The notes beneath the pieces were generated by a model. That model saw only the letters and a program-made list of their open reading frames with translations. It was not told the DNA's origin and did not search any database. From NCBI GenBank assembly GCA_903813345.2, contig CAIIXF020000158.1:52793-114000 (forward strand): a stretch of DNA of 61,208 nt, read 5' to 3'. A program made the translations under genes and the position numbers. The DNA comes from Owenia fusiformis (Eukaryota > Annelida > Polychaeta > Sabellida > Oweniidae). This document shows positions 30,182 through 40,871 of the stretch, in pieces. The first letter of the stretch is position 1; each line of letters opens with the position of its first letter.

Positions 30182-31690
30182 TTCTATTTCTCCGTCCAAT
30201 ACTTCTTTCATTCTTTTGACAATGGAGCAAATATCAAGCTGCATGCCTAGACTGATTTAGTCTAAAAAGAAATGGAAAAAAACAAAGGGATGCATTATTA
30301 AAGATAACCAGAATACCAAAACTTGCTTAAAACAGAAATAATGACATTCAAAACTTAAGATTAGTGAGGGGGACACTGAACAGCTAGATTATTGTTTGAT
30401 TTAAATTCATTATAAGTAGCCCTTGTGCAGCTAGGCACACCAAACAACCAATTTCTTTTTAGGCCATTCCTTAGATTACAATTGAAGGGCTTAAAAGCAT
30501 TTCCATGTAACATTAAGAAATTGGTCATATTATTTAGTCCAAAGATCTTTCTTTGTATGTAAACTTGTGGTTAAGATCATATGATAAAATAGAAATTAGT
30601 AGTCAATCCCTGGAGCCAATCTGCCATCCCATACAACAGTTTGCCCATACAACCATGTGGCATTAAAGTGAAAATTTGATCTAGCAGACAACTTTCCCAA
30701 AATCATTTCAATTTCAGAATAATGTTAACTCCAGGACTGAAAATAAATAATACCACAGGTAGCAATTTTTATAATGAAAATTAGTGGTTCATCTGTCTGC
30801 CAAATCACATGTTTGCCCTCACACCTGTAAGATAAAATAATGACAGTTTCTATGGAAACTTTTGGATAGAAAATAAATAAATACAGGTTCAAGGTTAAGA
30901 TTTATAATGACAAGTAATAGCTCATCTACCAGTCCAATCATCAGTATGTCCAATCCAAGAATAATTACAAATTTACCTGATCATTCTTCTCAACTACTCG
31001 ATGATAAGAGATTTTTTCACAAATTACTATGCTTACATTACTTATTTCAGCGTACAAATTACAATTCATTTGATATATATATTTGGTATATATTTTTTCA
31101 TATATTTCTTTTTTACACTAAAATATTCATTTGACTCAACATAATACATATACCACAATACAGCAGTTCTTCAATTCAATTTTCGTGTACTCAAACATTT
31201 TAATATTTGACAAGAGTACAGCATATATTTGAGTTGTATGACAATTTGCCCACACAATCATAACTATGATTGCAATATATACAGAATGTTCAGTATGATA
31301 TAAAAAAAATCCTTGGGGCAACGAAAGAGACCCAAGCAACTTTCCCCAAAAATTGTTTCAATTTTGGAATATTTCTGACTTTTGATAAACATCTAATGAC
31401 AAGTAATAGACCATCTGCTCCTCCAATCATCAGTTTGCTAGGCTTATTTTTTGATGTACTGGCAATTTGATGGTAATTTGAAAACAATTAGTAATTTTGA
31501 TAGTCCTCCTTTGGAATATATTTAGTATGGATTTTCAGTGTAGCACACCTTGGATCACTTACCTTGTACATTTATTTGAAAAAAAGAGAAAGGACATCAG
31601 TGACATTGCAAATCAGATACACAAAGCGGATACAAAATGGGAGCCACGGAGAGAATTCAGTAGGGATCCAGATTATCAAACTAGATTTTC
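30182..31690. repeat. Degenerate dispersed repeat (family R), several partial copies
   Basis: Phrases such as 'tgacaagtaatagaccatct', 'caatcatcagt', 'caactttcccc' with 'tttcaatttt', and 'gttgtatgacaatttgccc' recur near 30640-30720, 30905-30960, 31225-31440 and again at 36425-36640. They appear to be 150-250 bp pieces of one old family. Open frames of 60-75 codons here have no recognisable domain. Confidence 0.5.
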
Positions 31691-31696
31691 AAATTA

Positions 31697-31698
31697 TA
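31697..31698. other. TA target duplication, left
   Basis: The second copy of the flank has a single TA at 53473-53474 with no insertion ('caaattatactaagtaag'), so TA was duplicated here on insertion. Confidence 0.9.
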
Positions 31699-31858
31699 CA
31701 GGGTGACCGGAAAAAAAGGAGACCATTGAAATAGGCAATATCTCCTAAAATAGACTAGTGACATCAATGAAATTTTGCATACATCAGGACAGTTCTATGG
31801 AAATTTGTTCCTGAAAGTGTCAATACAAGCAGTCAACTGGTTCAGGAGCTATGATCAT

Positions 31859-32059
31859 TTAAATAACATGCTCCAAATAGGCGCAATTGAGACCAACGCA
31901 GAGCTGGATACATTTGGCAAATACCCTTACATATTCCGACCTTGTTATGGCATTACATTTAGCATTTATTGCCACCTTTAGGTCAGCAATTGTCTCAGGA
32001 TTGTTTTGGTACACATTGTCTTTCAAATTGCCCCACAAAAAGAAATCAGGTGGATTCAA
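31859..32059 (-). pseudogene. 3' end of a Tc1/mariner-type transposase (left arm)
   Basis: 66 codons from NPPDFFLWGNLKD to LEHVI, typical of the segment containing the last catalytic acidic residue of the DDE domain and the C-terminus. No N-terminal or central DDE part is present on this strand. It is one arm of the hairpin element. Confidence 0.7.
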
Positions 32060-32309
32060 ATTTGAGGTGTATGGAGACGAAGCTTATCTGACCTATGGCT
32101 TCTGACTCAGTGGTCCCACTCAGTTACAGTATCATCCTAAGGAGGTTTTGGGCAGCCCTTGGTTTCCATATTGGATTTAATTGTGCCATATAGTGGTTTT
32201 AGTAACATGGCACTATGCCCAATACCTAAAGTGACTCTTAAGATTGGGTAAATCAGCACTTTGGCAACAGGATGATGAACCACATGTCAGATAACCCTTC
32301 ATTGCCATT

Positions 32310-32445
32310 ACAGCCTAGACTTGAATCCTGCTGATTTCTTTTTGTATGGATATTTGAAAGACAATCTATACCAAAACAATCCTCAGACTATTGTTGACCT
32401 AAAGAAGGCAATCACTGCTATATGTAATGCCATAATAATGCCATA
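32310..32445 (+). pseudogene. 3' fragment of a Tc1/mariner-type transposase (right arm)
   Basis: The plus strand reads CHYSLDLNPADFFLYGYLK, then KDNLYQNNPQTIVDLKKAI, and stops at a TAG after NAIIMP. It corresponds to the left-arm fragment but is independently decayed, so the two arms are not a recent perfect inversion. Confidence 0.7.
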
Positions 32446-32691
32446 GAGGGCAGAACATGTAAGGGTAGTTTGCCATATGAATCCAACTCTGCGTTGATCT
32501 CAATTGTGCCTATTTGGAGCATGTTATGTAAATGATCATAGCTCCTGAACCAGTTGAATGCTTGTATTGAAACCTTCAGTAACAAATTTCCATATAACTG
32601 TTCCAGTGTATGCAAAATTTCATTGATGGCACTTGTCAGTTTAGGAGAAATTGATTACTTCAATGGTCTCCTTTTTTTTCCGGTCACCCTG

Positions 32692-32693
32692 TA
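32692..32693. other. TA target duplication, right
   Basis: Right partner of the TA at 31697-31698; comparison with the empty site in the second copy confirms it. Confidence 0.9.
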
Positions 32694-33290
32694 CTAAGTA
32701 AGCAGACATACACTACCATAATCAATATACCATCTATGACCTCCAACTTACATGCCCAGTTGCCAAAAATAGCAAAATTTTTCTTCTCATAAAAATAAAT
32801 CTGATAAAAAAACTAAAATACTTCCTCATTCCTTGTTTCTTAGATGTAAAAATTCTCATTGTAGAAGTGTGAAAAATCTTCGATTACTTTATCACAGATA
32901 TTTTTTCAGATATGTTGAACATCAAATGATTCTTTGCTTAAGCAAATATTTCATTCTATGGAGGGCAATACCTGTTCAATGATTTTTGCAGTATGTATTG
33001 CCCGCAGCCCATAGGTATCGTATGTGCACTATACTGGCATCTTTATATCTAAGTGCACAAGAATAAAATTTTAAAAATTTTAAAAAAAGTTCCATGTGTA
33101 CTGGGTTCACATTGGAAGGTTGTGATATTTCTAATATTTAACAGTAGGAGCTAAGAATAATCATAAATAATTTTTGCACATGAAATTTTGTACAAGTACT
33201 TGGTCAACTAAAATTGAAAACATGGGTATTAGCTTGGATCAATAAATACCATTTTCCACAATGAAGTTGGAACAGGAATTTCATGAGCAC
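32694..33290. other. Non-coding, no feature recognised
   Basis: AT-rich sequence nearly identical to the second copy (53475-54075). No gene, RNA or repeat recognised. Confidence 0.4.
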
Positions 33291-33462
33291 ACTAATGCCC
33301 TTAAGAAAAAAGCCATGGTAATCATGGTATTCCATGGTGCGTCCATTGGTAATCCATGGAAATTCATGGTTTTCATGGTATTTCCCATGGAAATTCATGG
33401 ACGTCCATGGTAATATTCCATGGATATTTACCAGATTTTCCATGGTAATTAATGGTTTTGTA
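33291..33462. repeat. CCATGG-rich short tandem/palindromic repeat
   Basis: Motifs 'ccatgg', 'ttccatgg', 'ccatggaaattcatgg' and 'catggtaat' recur about fifteen times in 170 bp, mostly self-complementary. The minus-strand frame over it (HGKYHENHEFPWITNG) is low-complexity and not a gene. The equivalent in copy 2 is at 54092-54240, with small differences. Confidence 0.6.
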
Positions 33463-34002
33463 ATTATAGACTAATCATAAGAGAAAAAAGGGTGGATATT
33501 TCATGTTTTCTTTAGGTTTAGCAGGAACAGTTATCAAATGAAACAGATGCCTTAAAAATATAAAAAATATGATGGAAAAAAATGTGTGACTACTATAATA
33601 TTGTGCATATTGCATATGTGAATGTAATTGCCTTCAAATGATTTAGGGATAAAAAAAATATATGTAAAAATCATGAAATTTTTCTGTAAAGAAATGCAGC
33701 ACAGAGTAGGCCCCAAGATTTCAATGAGAATTGTGGACAGGGCTTTTGTGTAGATCAAGACTGGATAGAGATTATATAATATTAAGGCCAAACTCTTCTA
33801 GCCTTTGAAAAAGATTGAGTCAAACTATCTTTGTATCGTTTCAATACTTTCTTTTTTCTTTCTTTAATGTTCAGTAATTAAAATAAATATGTAAAAAATA
33901 ATTCATTTTCTTAAATTAGATTTGTTACATTTGACAATGCAATCAAAAACCATGGTCTCTGTCTTTGAAGTTGAGGAAACTGCAATCGAAAGCCTAACAC
34001 CT
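33463..34002. other. Non-coding, no feature recognised
   Basis: AT-rich sequence. At its right end copy 1 has 'cctaaca' twice in a row, where copy 2 instead has 132 bp (54777-54908). Confidence 0.4.
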
Positions 34003-34140
34003 AACATATTTCACCATATATGTACTGTGCCTGTTCATTTAGCAATTAAGTAATTAACTTTCTCTTGAAAAAATAAATCTTCTAGATTTGCTGAATTTTC
34101 TTGCAGAAATAGCCTACCCCCTCCATTCATTTTGTCTCCG
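34003..34140. repeat. Family P right arm (solo)
   Basis: Matches the right arms of the foldback repeats: 'cctaacatatttcacca', 'gttcatttagcaatt', 'tctagatttgctgaattttc' and 'cttgcagaaatagcctaccc'. Its left arm is not adjacent. Mariner-like coding sequence follows directly. Confidence 0.6.
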
Positions 34141-34150
34141 ATCCCTGGGT

Positions 34151-34366
34151 GTGGATAATGCACCTGCCAACAAGTCCATGAAAACTCATGCAGCTATACA
34201 GGAGCTAGGTCTTAAGGTCTTAGACCATGCACCATACTTTTCTGATCGTGCAATATCTGATTTTAACTTGTATGGAGAACTAATGCAAATTAGCCTGTTA
34301 TATGTAGGACTTTTGAAGATGAGAATGGCCTTCTCCAAGGACCAAGGCTTAATTGACCCTGTGTGA
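34151..34366 (+). pseudogene. Mariner transposase relic with D34D spacing
   Basis: The 72 codons begin VDNAPANKSMKTHAAIQELG and continue to ISDFNLYGELM. This matches the mariner transposase segment carrying the second and third catalytic aspartates (DNA..., SDF...). Exactly 34 residues lie between the Asp of DNAPA and the Asp of ISDF, the mariner signature. The N-terminal part and first Asp are missing, and downstream sequence is not transposase. The second copy (55059-55274) keeps the same frame with few changes. 'ggaacactctatatat' near 36402 may be the far end of the same element, since the stretch between is transposon-interrupted. Confidence 0.7.
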
Positions 34367-34525
34367 CATGTCTTCAAATGGGTTAACTCATGAGTCATGG
34401 GTCTAACATCACTACACTTCTACTGACCAAGGAGGAGCCTGATTCTCAAAGCAGAGAATACACAGGGATGTGAAATGGTGTAAAACAAATGTAATTCCTA
34501 CCAGTTGTTGCATTTTAACTTGGAC

Positions 34526-34530
34526 ATATG
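34526..34530. other. 5-bp target duplication 'atatg', left
   Basis: The empty site in the second copy has one 'atatg' (55434-55438); here it occurs on both sides of the insertion. Confidence 0.85.
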
Positions 34531-36195
34531 CACGGGGGATAAGCAAAACGAGGGCGAAGCCACGGACTGCGACTCGCGTAACTTTACACCGCAGCCCAGC
34601 GCCAAAATGGAGGGACATCCGGCAGTGCCTTCTGCTTCTTCCGACAAAATAGAGAAATCCAGGTTTTTTAAATGCTATCGTAGTGTCTAATCGGTGACCA
34701 AAATATTACTCTGTATCTACTGTTGGTCTGTAGATAAGAAAATAAGCAGTTGTCCAGATCAAGCTAAAGCAGTAGCAAAGTTCTGATTTTACCTGTAAAA
34801 TATGTGCATATTATTTAATTTACTATACATTTGAAAGGAGTTTTAACACGTTTCTGATATCTAAAGGTTAGTTGAGGCTCCGTGTATAATTCGTGAAAAT
34901 GATTTGATAATAGAATGTGTTCATGAGGAGAAAATTAGATTCAAACTGCGCATTCATAGTGGACGCAGTCCAGTAAACAAAGCTATTTCAACAACGCAAC
35001 ACAGCCTCCATTGATATTCTAAGTAACGCAGTCCAGCCGCGAACACGAAATAAATAAGATAGTGTAAACTATATTCCTACGCTATTATTGTTTCAGGAAA
35101 AGAAAAGTCAGCATCCAGATTATCATTCAAAGTTACGTTGATTAACATATATCTATTACCTGAATCAATGTCCCAAATTGCTATATTGTATCGTTTAAGA
35201 CCTAGAAATATGGCAATTCAATAGCGTATTTGGCAGAACAGTCGAGCGCAAGATGACAACGTAATATGTTTATTACAAACCAATTTGTGGATAGGGTTAA
35301 ATATATAGATAATTGGATAGTGGTGAGCCTTTTTATAAGAAGTAGAAATGCGAAACAATTAATTTTTTGATGATGCAATAAAAGCTGTTGGGGAAGGGTA
35401 CATTAACTAGTATTTAAGATATCAGGAAAATATCAAATAATTGGAGAGTTGGTGAGTTTATGTAATTTGAATGATCTTTCCAACAGTCCATCAATATTGC
35501 TAGCTACCATAAATTCATGATTTCAGCTGTATTTGACAGCTTGTATATATTTGCAGAATGGATTGAGACACGATGTAGGTCTATTAAAATAACCCTTTAT
35601 ATTCAATTTTGTCCAAAGTTGCTCCATTTCGGCCACACCTGTACTCACATTGTGCTATCTACATTTGGCTGTGATTGCGTTCAGCTTCAGATATAAAGCA
35701 ACACTGAGTCGCGGACTGCGTTGGGCAGATTGATGGACTGCGACTATTATAAATTCCAATTTTCTATGTAATTGTACGTTTTCCGCTTACCAAATATCAC
35801 ACGAAGATGTAATTGTAACAACAGAACATGAATAATTATATTAATTCGATGTCATTTCTGATTCCTTTGTTTAAATCGGTATATTAGGGACAAATATTGA
35901 CAAAATTACATTTTTTGTGGCAGATTTCGAATTCATTTGTGTTCATGCTAAACTATTGGACAGCCGAGCACCAAGAATGCCATTGCAGATGGAGTATGAA
36001 TATGTTGATCACCGACTGGAACATACTAGCTATTCTGTAGAATATCCAAACCAATAATCTACCCCAAATCCTAACAAGCCTTCCAAATTAAGTTTGGACT
36101 TACTGCCATTGTTCAGCTATAATGCGTTGTAACCTCGTTTTGAATTACGCGAGTCGCAGTCCGTGGCTTCGCCCTCGTTTTGCTTATCCCCCGTG
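34531..36195. mobile_element. Non-autonomous DNA transposon with CAC...GTG ends and 5-bp TSD (1665 bp)
   Basis: Perfect 51-bp terminal inverted repeats (34531-34581 and 36145-36195) start 'cacgggggataagcaaaacg'. The 5-bp duplication and CAC/GTG termini fit the Transib-type pattern best, but the TIR beyond CAC is not a Transib consensus I can confirm. Internal copies of the TIR motif 'ggactgcg' / 'cgcagtcc' lie near 34970, 35028, 35710 and 35733, like subterminal transposase sites. No transposase frame is present. It is absent from the second copy (empty site 55434-55438), so insertion is recent or segregating. Confidence 0.85.
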
Positions 36196-36200
36196 ATATG
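36196..36200. other. 5-bp target duplication 'atatg', right
   Basis: Right partner of 34526-34530. Confidence 0.85.
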
Positions 36201-36879
36201 GGATGTAAAAATGCAAAAAAGTCTTCTACGTGGAATGTTGCCCCAGGTACTGTGATGTCGTGTCACCATAGCAACCATACCTCTACATGAGTTTCATTAT
36301 CTTTTTAGAAACTTTACAGTTTATTTGAAAGCACATTATGTAAAATTTTGAAAACAATAAGTGCAGATTGAACAAAATGCTAGCACCAGTCCGGTTATTT
36401 TTGGAACACTCTATATATCATAAGTTGTATGACAGTTCACTCATAAAACAATAAGTATGATTGCAATATACAAAAAGTTCAGTATGATCTGAAAAAAGAC
36501 TTCTGGACATTGAAGGGGACCAAATCTAGCAAGCAACTTTCCCCCAAATTGTTTCAATTTTAGAATATTTCTGACTTTTGATACATTTCTCATGACAAGT
36601 AATAGACCATTTGCCCCTCAAATCATCATCAGTTTCCCCATTCACTTAGGGGAGGCTTATTTTTGACATTCTAGCTGTTAGGTGATAATTTAAAAACCAT
36701 TAGCATGTTTATCAAGATAATAATTTGGAATGATTGTCCAATTGTGATTGTTTTTTAGTATCCTTTAACACTGTTCCACAGCTGGATGACTCTAACTGCA
36801 GTTCATTCATTCAAGATGGTTGCCAAATTTCTTTCAATTTCTATAAACCTCTGATTTCAGCTACATGCCAGGTTATCGT
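36201..36879. repeat. Mariner-end-like tail and family R repeat
   Basis: 'gtccggttatttttggaaca' near 36390 resembles a mariner terminus and ends in 'ctctatatat'. From about 36425 the sequence matches family R ('agttgtatgacag', 'tgacaagtaatagaccattt', 'caaatcatcatcagt') seen at 31225-31440. No coding sequence. Confidence 0.5.
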
Positions 36880-37195
36880 ACAAAAATGATGGAGGGGGGG
36901 GATTAGGCGATTTCTGCAAGAAAACTCAACAAATTTGTAAAATTTTATTTTTCAAGAGAAAATTTACAACTGAATTGTCAAATGAATAGACGCAGTGCAT
37001 GGCAAAATATGTTTGGTCATCTAGTATTTTTTTTGAACTGATACCCTTCTTAGATATGAGATCTATTAAAAAAGGCGCATCATTGCCAATGTGCAAAAGT
37101 CAATGTTTTTGCTATAAATCGGGCAACAATGGTCTACACGACCTGTAATAAATAGTTATAAGGGACGTTATTTTCGCAATAGTAATGACATTGCT
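36880..37195. repeat. Family P left arm (solo)
   Basis: Left-arm landmarks in order: 'ggaggggggggattaggcga', 'gcaagaaaactcaacaaatt', 'gagatctattaaaaaaggcg', 'tcattgccaatgtgcaaaa', 'acgacctgtaataaatag'. The right arm is missing; a separate MITE begins at its end. Confidence 0.6.
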
Positions 37196-37201
37196 CACTT
37201 T

Positions 37202-37535
37202 TTAAAGTTAGTTTCCATGCGTTATACAAAAAAATAATCGAAATAAATTATTTTGGGATGGAGGGGGGGGATCGGATGGAGGGGGATCGCGTGTATATAA
37301 GACATGCTATTTGAATTTATTCTAATGACTCCAAATTTTCCCATTTTTCATTCTCCAGAGATATAATATCCAGTTTCTGACTGGGGTACTGAGTTTAGTT
37401 TTTTTAAATACACAAGTTCTTGTAAATTTGTTCCATCGTAAAGATATATAAATCCCCCCTCCATCCGATCCCTTCCTCCATCCCAAATTAATTTATTTCG
37501 ATTATTTTTGTATAACGCATGGAAACTAACTTAAA
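37202..37535. mobile_element. MITE with ~58-bp inverted ends (~334 bp)
   Basis: The left end 'aagttagtttccatgcgtta' through 'ttttgggatggaggg' is the reverse complement of the right end 'ccatcccaaattaattta' through 'taacgcatggaaactaactt'. The interior has 'ggatcggatggaggggga' and its complement. Slippage in the G runs differs between copies. The second copy is at about 56439-56777. Confidence 0.7.
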
Positions 37536-38160
37536 ATAAAAAAAACTAGATAACGGCAACTCCGCGGAGTAGCAAATCCCAACGAACAAAATATCAATTA
37601 CCGAATTCCAATCAATTATACTCATTACTTTGGTTAAAATTGAAAAAATTAGATTTTAGAATTGTGAATTCCTGCAAAGCAGCCATTTTGAATTTTCTGA
37701 GGTACAAATCTGAAAAATAATACCATAAATGTGATCTACTCCAAAAATCCTTCAACTTGAGTATAATATAGCCATACTTTGAAGGGATCGAAAAATTATT
37801 GCGAAATCGTACATTAGACGGCCATTTTGAATTTTACGAGGCTCGAATCAGAAAAAAGATACAATATTTGCAATCTACTCTTAATTGCCTTTCATTTGAG
37901 TATAATAAAGCTATACTTCAGAAAGATCTAAAAATTAGCGAAAATTTCTGTTTTCCTGACCCCCCATACACGGCCCCTGGGGGTCAGGATGAAAAACACG
38001 GAATATATGTGAAATAGACGGACGGACGGACGGACGGACTGACGGACGGACTGACTGACTGACTGACGGACGGACTGACTGACGGACTGACGGACGGACG
38101 GACGGACGGAGGGCTTCACTATATCCCTACCGAACTTCGTTCGTTGGGATAATTATCGTA
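37536..38160. repeat. Dispersed repeat with GCCATTTTGAATTTT units and a GACG/GACT microsatellite
   Basis: 'agcagccattttgaattttc' (37679), 'gacggccattttgaatttta' (37817) and 'gagtataat' phrases recur at ~135-bp spacing. Short inverted ends 'tcccaacgaac' (37576) and 'gttcgttggga' (38137) bracket the block, suggesting a ~580-bp non-autonomous element. The 72-codon frame at 37799 has no recognisable domain. Confidence 0.5.
38017..38110. repeat. (GACG/GACT)n microsatellite, 94 bp
   Basis: Pure tetranucleotide steps gacg and gact. The copy at 57259-57320 is 62 bp, so the two differ by eight repeats. Confidence 0.9.
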
Positions 38161-38622
38161 AGACAGTGTACCATGCTTATGAATATTCACATTTCAAATA
38201 TGAACACAATCGCTCTATTAGCCAAAGTGTCATAAAACAAAGTGCCATTTTAATAAGTAGCCACATATCAAATATGAACAAAATCGCTCTACTACTTTTT
38301 AAGTTATAGCAAAAATTTTAAAATATTGTGTAAAAGTCGCCATTTTTCAAGATGGCTGCCATATGTTTCTTAAATATCTACTTGTCTTGCTTTATTAATG
38401 TCCTATATAACTTTTTTACATTTAAAACACATTGCTATTACAGTTTATATACTGTACTTAAATAACTGTAAAATCGGCACTAAAATAACCACCATTTTGA
38501 AACGAGCGGCCATTTTGAAAATTGGCTATCAAGCAGAACTTCTACCCCCCATAGGGCACATGTGTATAAAATATGACCAACAGTATTTGAGTTATTGCCG
38601 GGACGGACGTAACTAGGACGAT
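38161..38622. other. Non-coding repeat tail
   Basis: Contains 'tttcaagatggctgccatat' and two imperfect repeats of 'catttcaaatatgaacacaatcgctct' (38187 and 38264). No gene recognised. Confidence 0.4.
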
Positions 38623-39744
38623 ATGTAGAACATTACAAATCATAATATAGAACATTGCAAATCACAATGTAAATCATTGCAAATCAAAATGTAGAACATT
38701 GCAAATCACATTATAGAATATTGCAAATCACAATGTAGAATATTGCAAATCACAATGTAGAATATTGCAAATCCCAAAATTGCGATTTACAATATTCTAC
38801 ATTGTGATTGACAATATTCTACATTGTCATTTGCAATATTCCCAAAATTGCAATTTACAATATTCTACATTGTGATTGACAATATTCTACATTATGATTT
38901 ATAATATTCTACATTCTGATTTCCAATATTCTATAATATTGTGATTTGCAATATTCTATATTGTGATTTGCAATGTTCTACACTGTGATCTACAATATTC
39001 TTCATTGTGATTGACAATATTCTACATTGTGATTGACAATATTCTACATCGTGATTTGCAATATTTTACATTGTGATTTACAATATTAATATTCTACATT
39101 GTGATTTGCAATATTCTACATCGTGATTTGCAATGTTCCACATTATGATTTGCAATATTCTACATTGTGATTTGCAATATTCTACATTGTGATTTGCAAT
39201 GTTCTACTTTGAAATTTACAATATTCTATGTGATTTGAAATATTCTTTATTGTGATTTGCAATATTCTACATTGTGATTTGCAATATTCTACATTGTGAT
39301 TTGCAATATTCTATATTGTGATTTGCAATAATCTATAATGTAATTTGCAATATTCTACATTGTGATTTGCAATATTCTACTTTGTGATTTGCAATATTCT
39401 ACATTGTGATTTGCAATATTCTACATTGTGATTTGCAATATTCTACTTTGTGATTTGCAATATTCTACATTGTGATTTGCAATATTCTACATTGTGATTT
39501 GCAATATTCTACATTGTGATTTGCAATATTCTACTTTGTGATTTGCAATATTCTACATTGTGATTTGCAATATTCTACATTGTGATTTGCAATATTCTAC
39601 ATTGTGATTTGCAATGTTCTACTTTGTTATTTGCCATATTCTATATTGTGATTTGAAATATTCTTTATTATGATTTGCAATATTCTATATTGTGATTTGC
39701 AATATTCTACATTGTGATTTGCAATATTCTACATTGTAATTTGA
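38623..39744. repeat. 22-bp minisatellite with internal inversion (~1.12 kb)
   Basis: The unit is 'attgtgatttgcaatattct' plus 'ac' (22 bp). From 38623 to about 38775 units run in reverse orientation ('gtagaacattgcaaatcaca'); from about 38782 to 39744 they run forward. The array is therefore an asymmetric inverted repeat able to fold on itself. The second copy (57832-58776) is 176-177 bp shorter, eight units. Confidence 0.9.
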
Positions 39745-40776
39745 ATAATAATCCAAGATATAAACATTGTTATTGCAAAATTGTTTGTATAATACACATT
39801 TTTAGGAACTGGTATTGTACAAATTAGTTATGATCTAGGTTATTTTTGATATTTTCTTAGTGACCTGCTTTGTTTTATTCTGGTTTTACTCACGAACATA
39901 TGTCATGTGTATCTCTCAACATTCACGAGCATTGGTCTACTAACGAGGGAATCTGATTTTTGAAAATAAGAGAGGACATGGTTTTACTATAGTGATTTCA
40001 ACAAAAGTGGAAAAAATACCTGTATAAAGGATCATTTTAGTGGAATGTGCCGGTGGATTATTCCGTTTGATGGGTACAAATCCACATCGAAGTAATCTTG
40101 AAAGGGCTCTTGTAATTTATGCAATGATGTTATTTTGACTGATGGTGATCATGTGCAAATCATGTGATCAATTTTATCTCGACGTTGATTGGTTGAAACA
40201 ATTGTTTGGGAAATTTGAATAGCCTCCCGCTTGAGAACAAGAATAGGTAAAAGTACATTTAATCCCAATTATCGCATATCACAACAATTTTGAAAACGAT
40301 TATTTATATCTACATAGATTACGAAACATCTAATGTGCGTAAAACTAGGTGAACAACTGAGTCAATAATGAGAATGAGAATAATGAGCGGTCTTGAAATG
40401 GACTTGGATCTTGTTTCATATCTTGATAATATTGAATACGTAGATAGAGCTTTCGCCAGAACTTTCTGTCCAGTCTATGGATTGGAGCACTCTATTTATT
40501 TTGAAAACAAATGCATATTTTTAATTCCGGTTAGCCCATAGATCCCGGCCAGATTTTTTTGTAGTAGAATCAGTAGCTCAATAATATTTCCTCAAGATGA
40601 GACACCTCAGAAAATTTCAAATTTTAAAATGACGATTCGGCAGCCATTTCTGAAAAATATGAGACAAATCATACCTCATTCGAAGGGTCTTGTTATTCTT
40701 TACCTTTTTTATCACCAATGGCCGTTATTCAAGCAATACTGCGTTGATAAGAGGCCAAAACAGTGATATTTTATCG
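39745..40776. other. Non-coding, no feature recognised
   Basis: No recognisable coding sequence or repeat beyond the second copy. Less AT-rich than its neighbours. Confidence 0.4.
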
Positions 40777-40871
40777 CCGGACTCTTGTCTGTCCAAATCT
40801 GAATGTTGCTCCCGTGGTTCCAGAAATGTGACGTCATCATTACAATGATATTTGGACACACAAGAGTCCGG
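40777..40871. other. Long hairpin, 22-bp arms, with TGACGTCA in the loop
   Basis: 'ccggactcttgtctgtccaa' plus 'at' (40777-40798) pairs with 40850-40871 with one mismatch. The ~51-bp loop contains a TGACGTCA palindrome near 40829. The second copy (59810-59904) keeps both arms. It may be a small MITE or a structured RNA signal. Confidence 0.65.

Larger units (their letters stand above)
31699..32691. mobile_element. Mariner-derived hairpin element (993 bp), absent from the duplicate
   Basis: Ends 'cagggtgaccgg' and 'ccggtcaccctg' are perfect inverted repeats flanked by TA. The inverted similarity extends over about 300 bp per side ('gagctatgatcattta' / 'taaatgatcatagctc', 'ctccaaataggcgcaattga' / 'tcaattgtgcctatttggag'). 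Both halves carry the same 3' part of a Tc1/mariner-type transposase facing inwards to the centre: minus strand at 31859-32059 (NPPDFFLWGNLKDNVYQNNP) and plus strand near 32310-32445 (LNPADFFLYGYLKDNLYQNN). It therefore looks like two 3' ends joined head to head, and is not self-sufficient. Confidence 0.85.

Noticed and set aside
37928-38119. Minus-strand frame with SVRPSVRQSVSQS repeats
   Set aside because: It is the translated GACG/GACT microsatellite.
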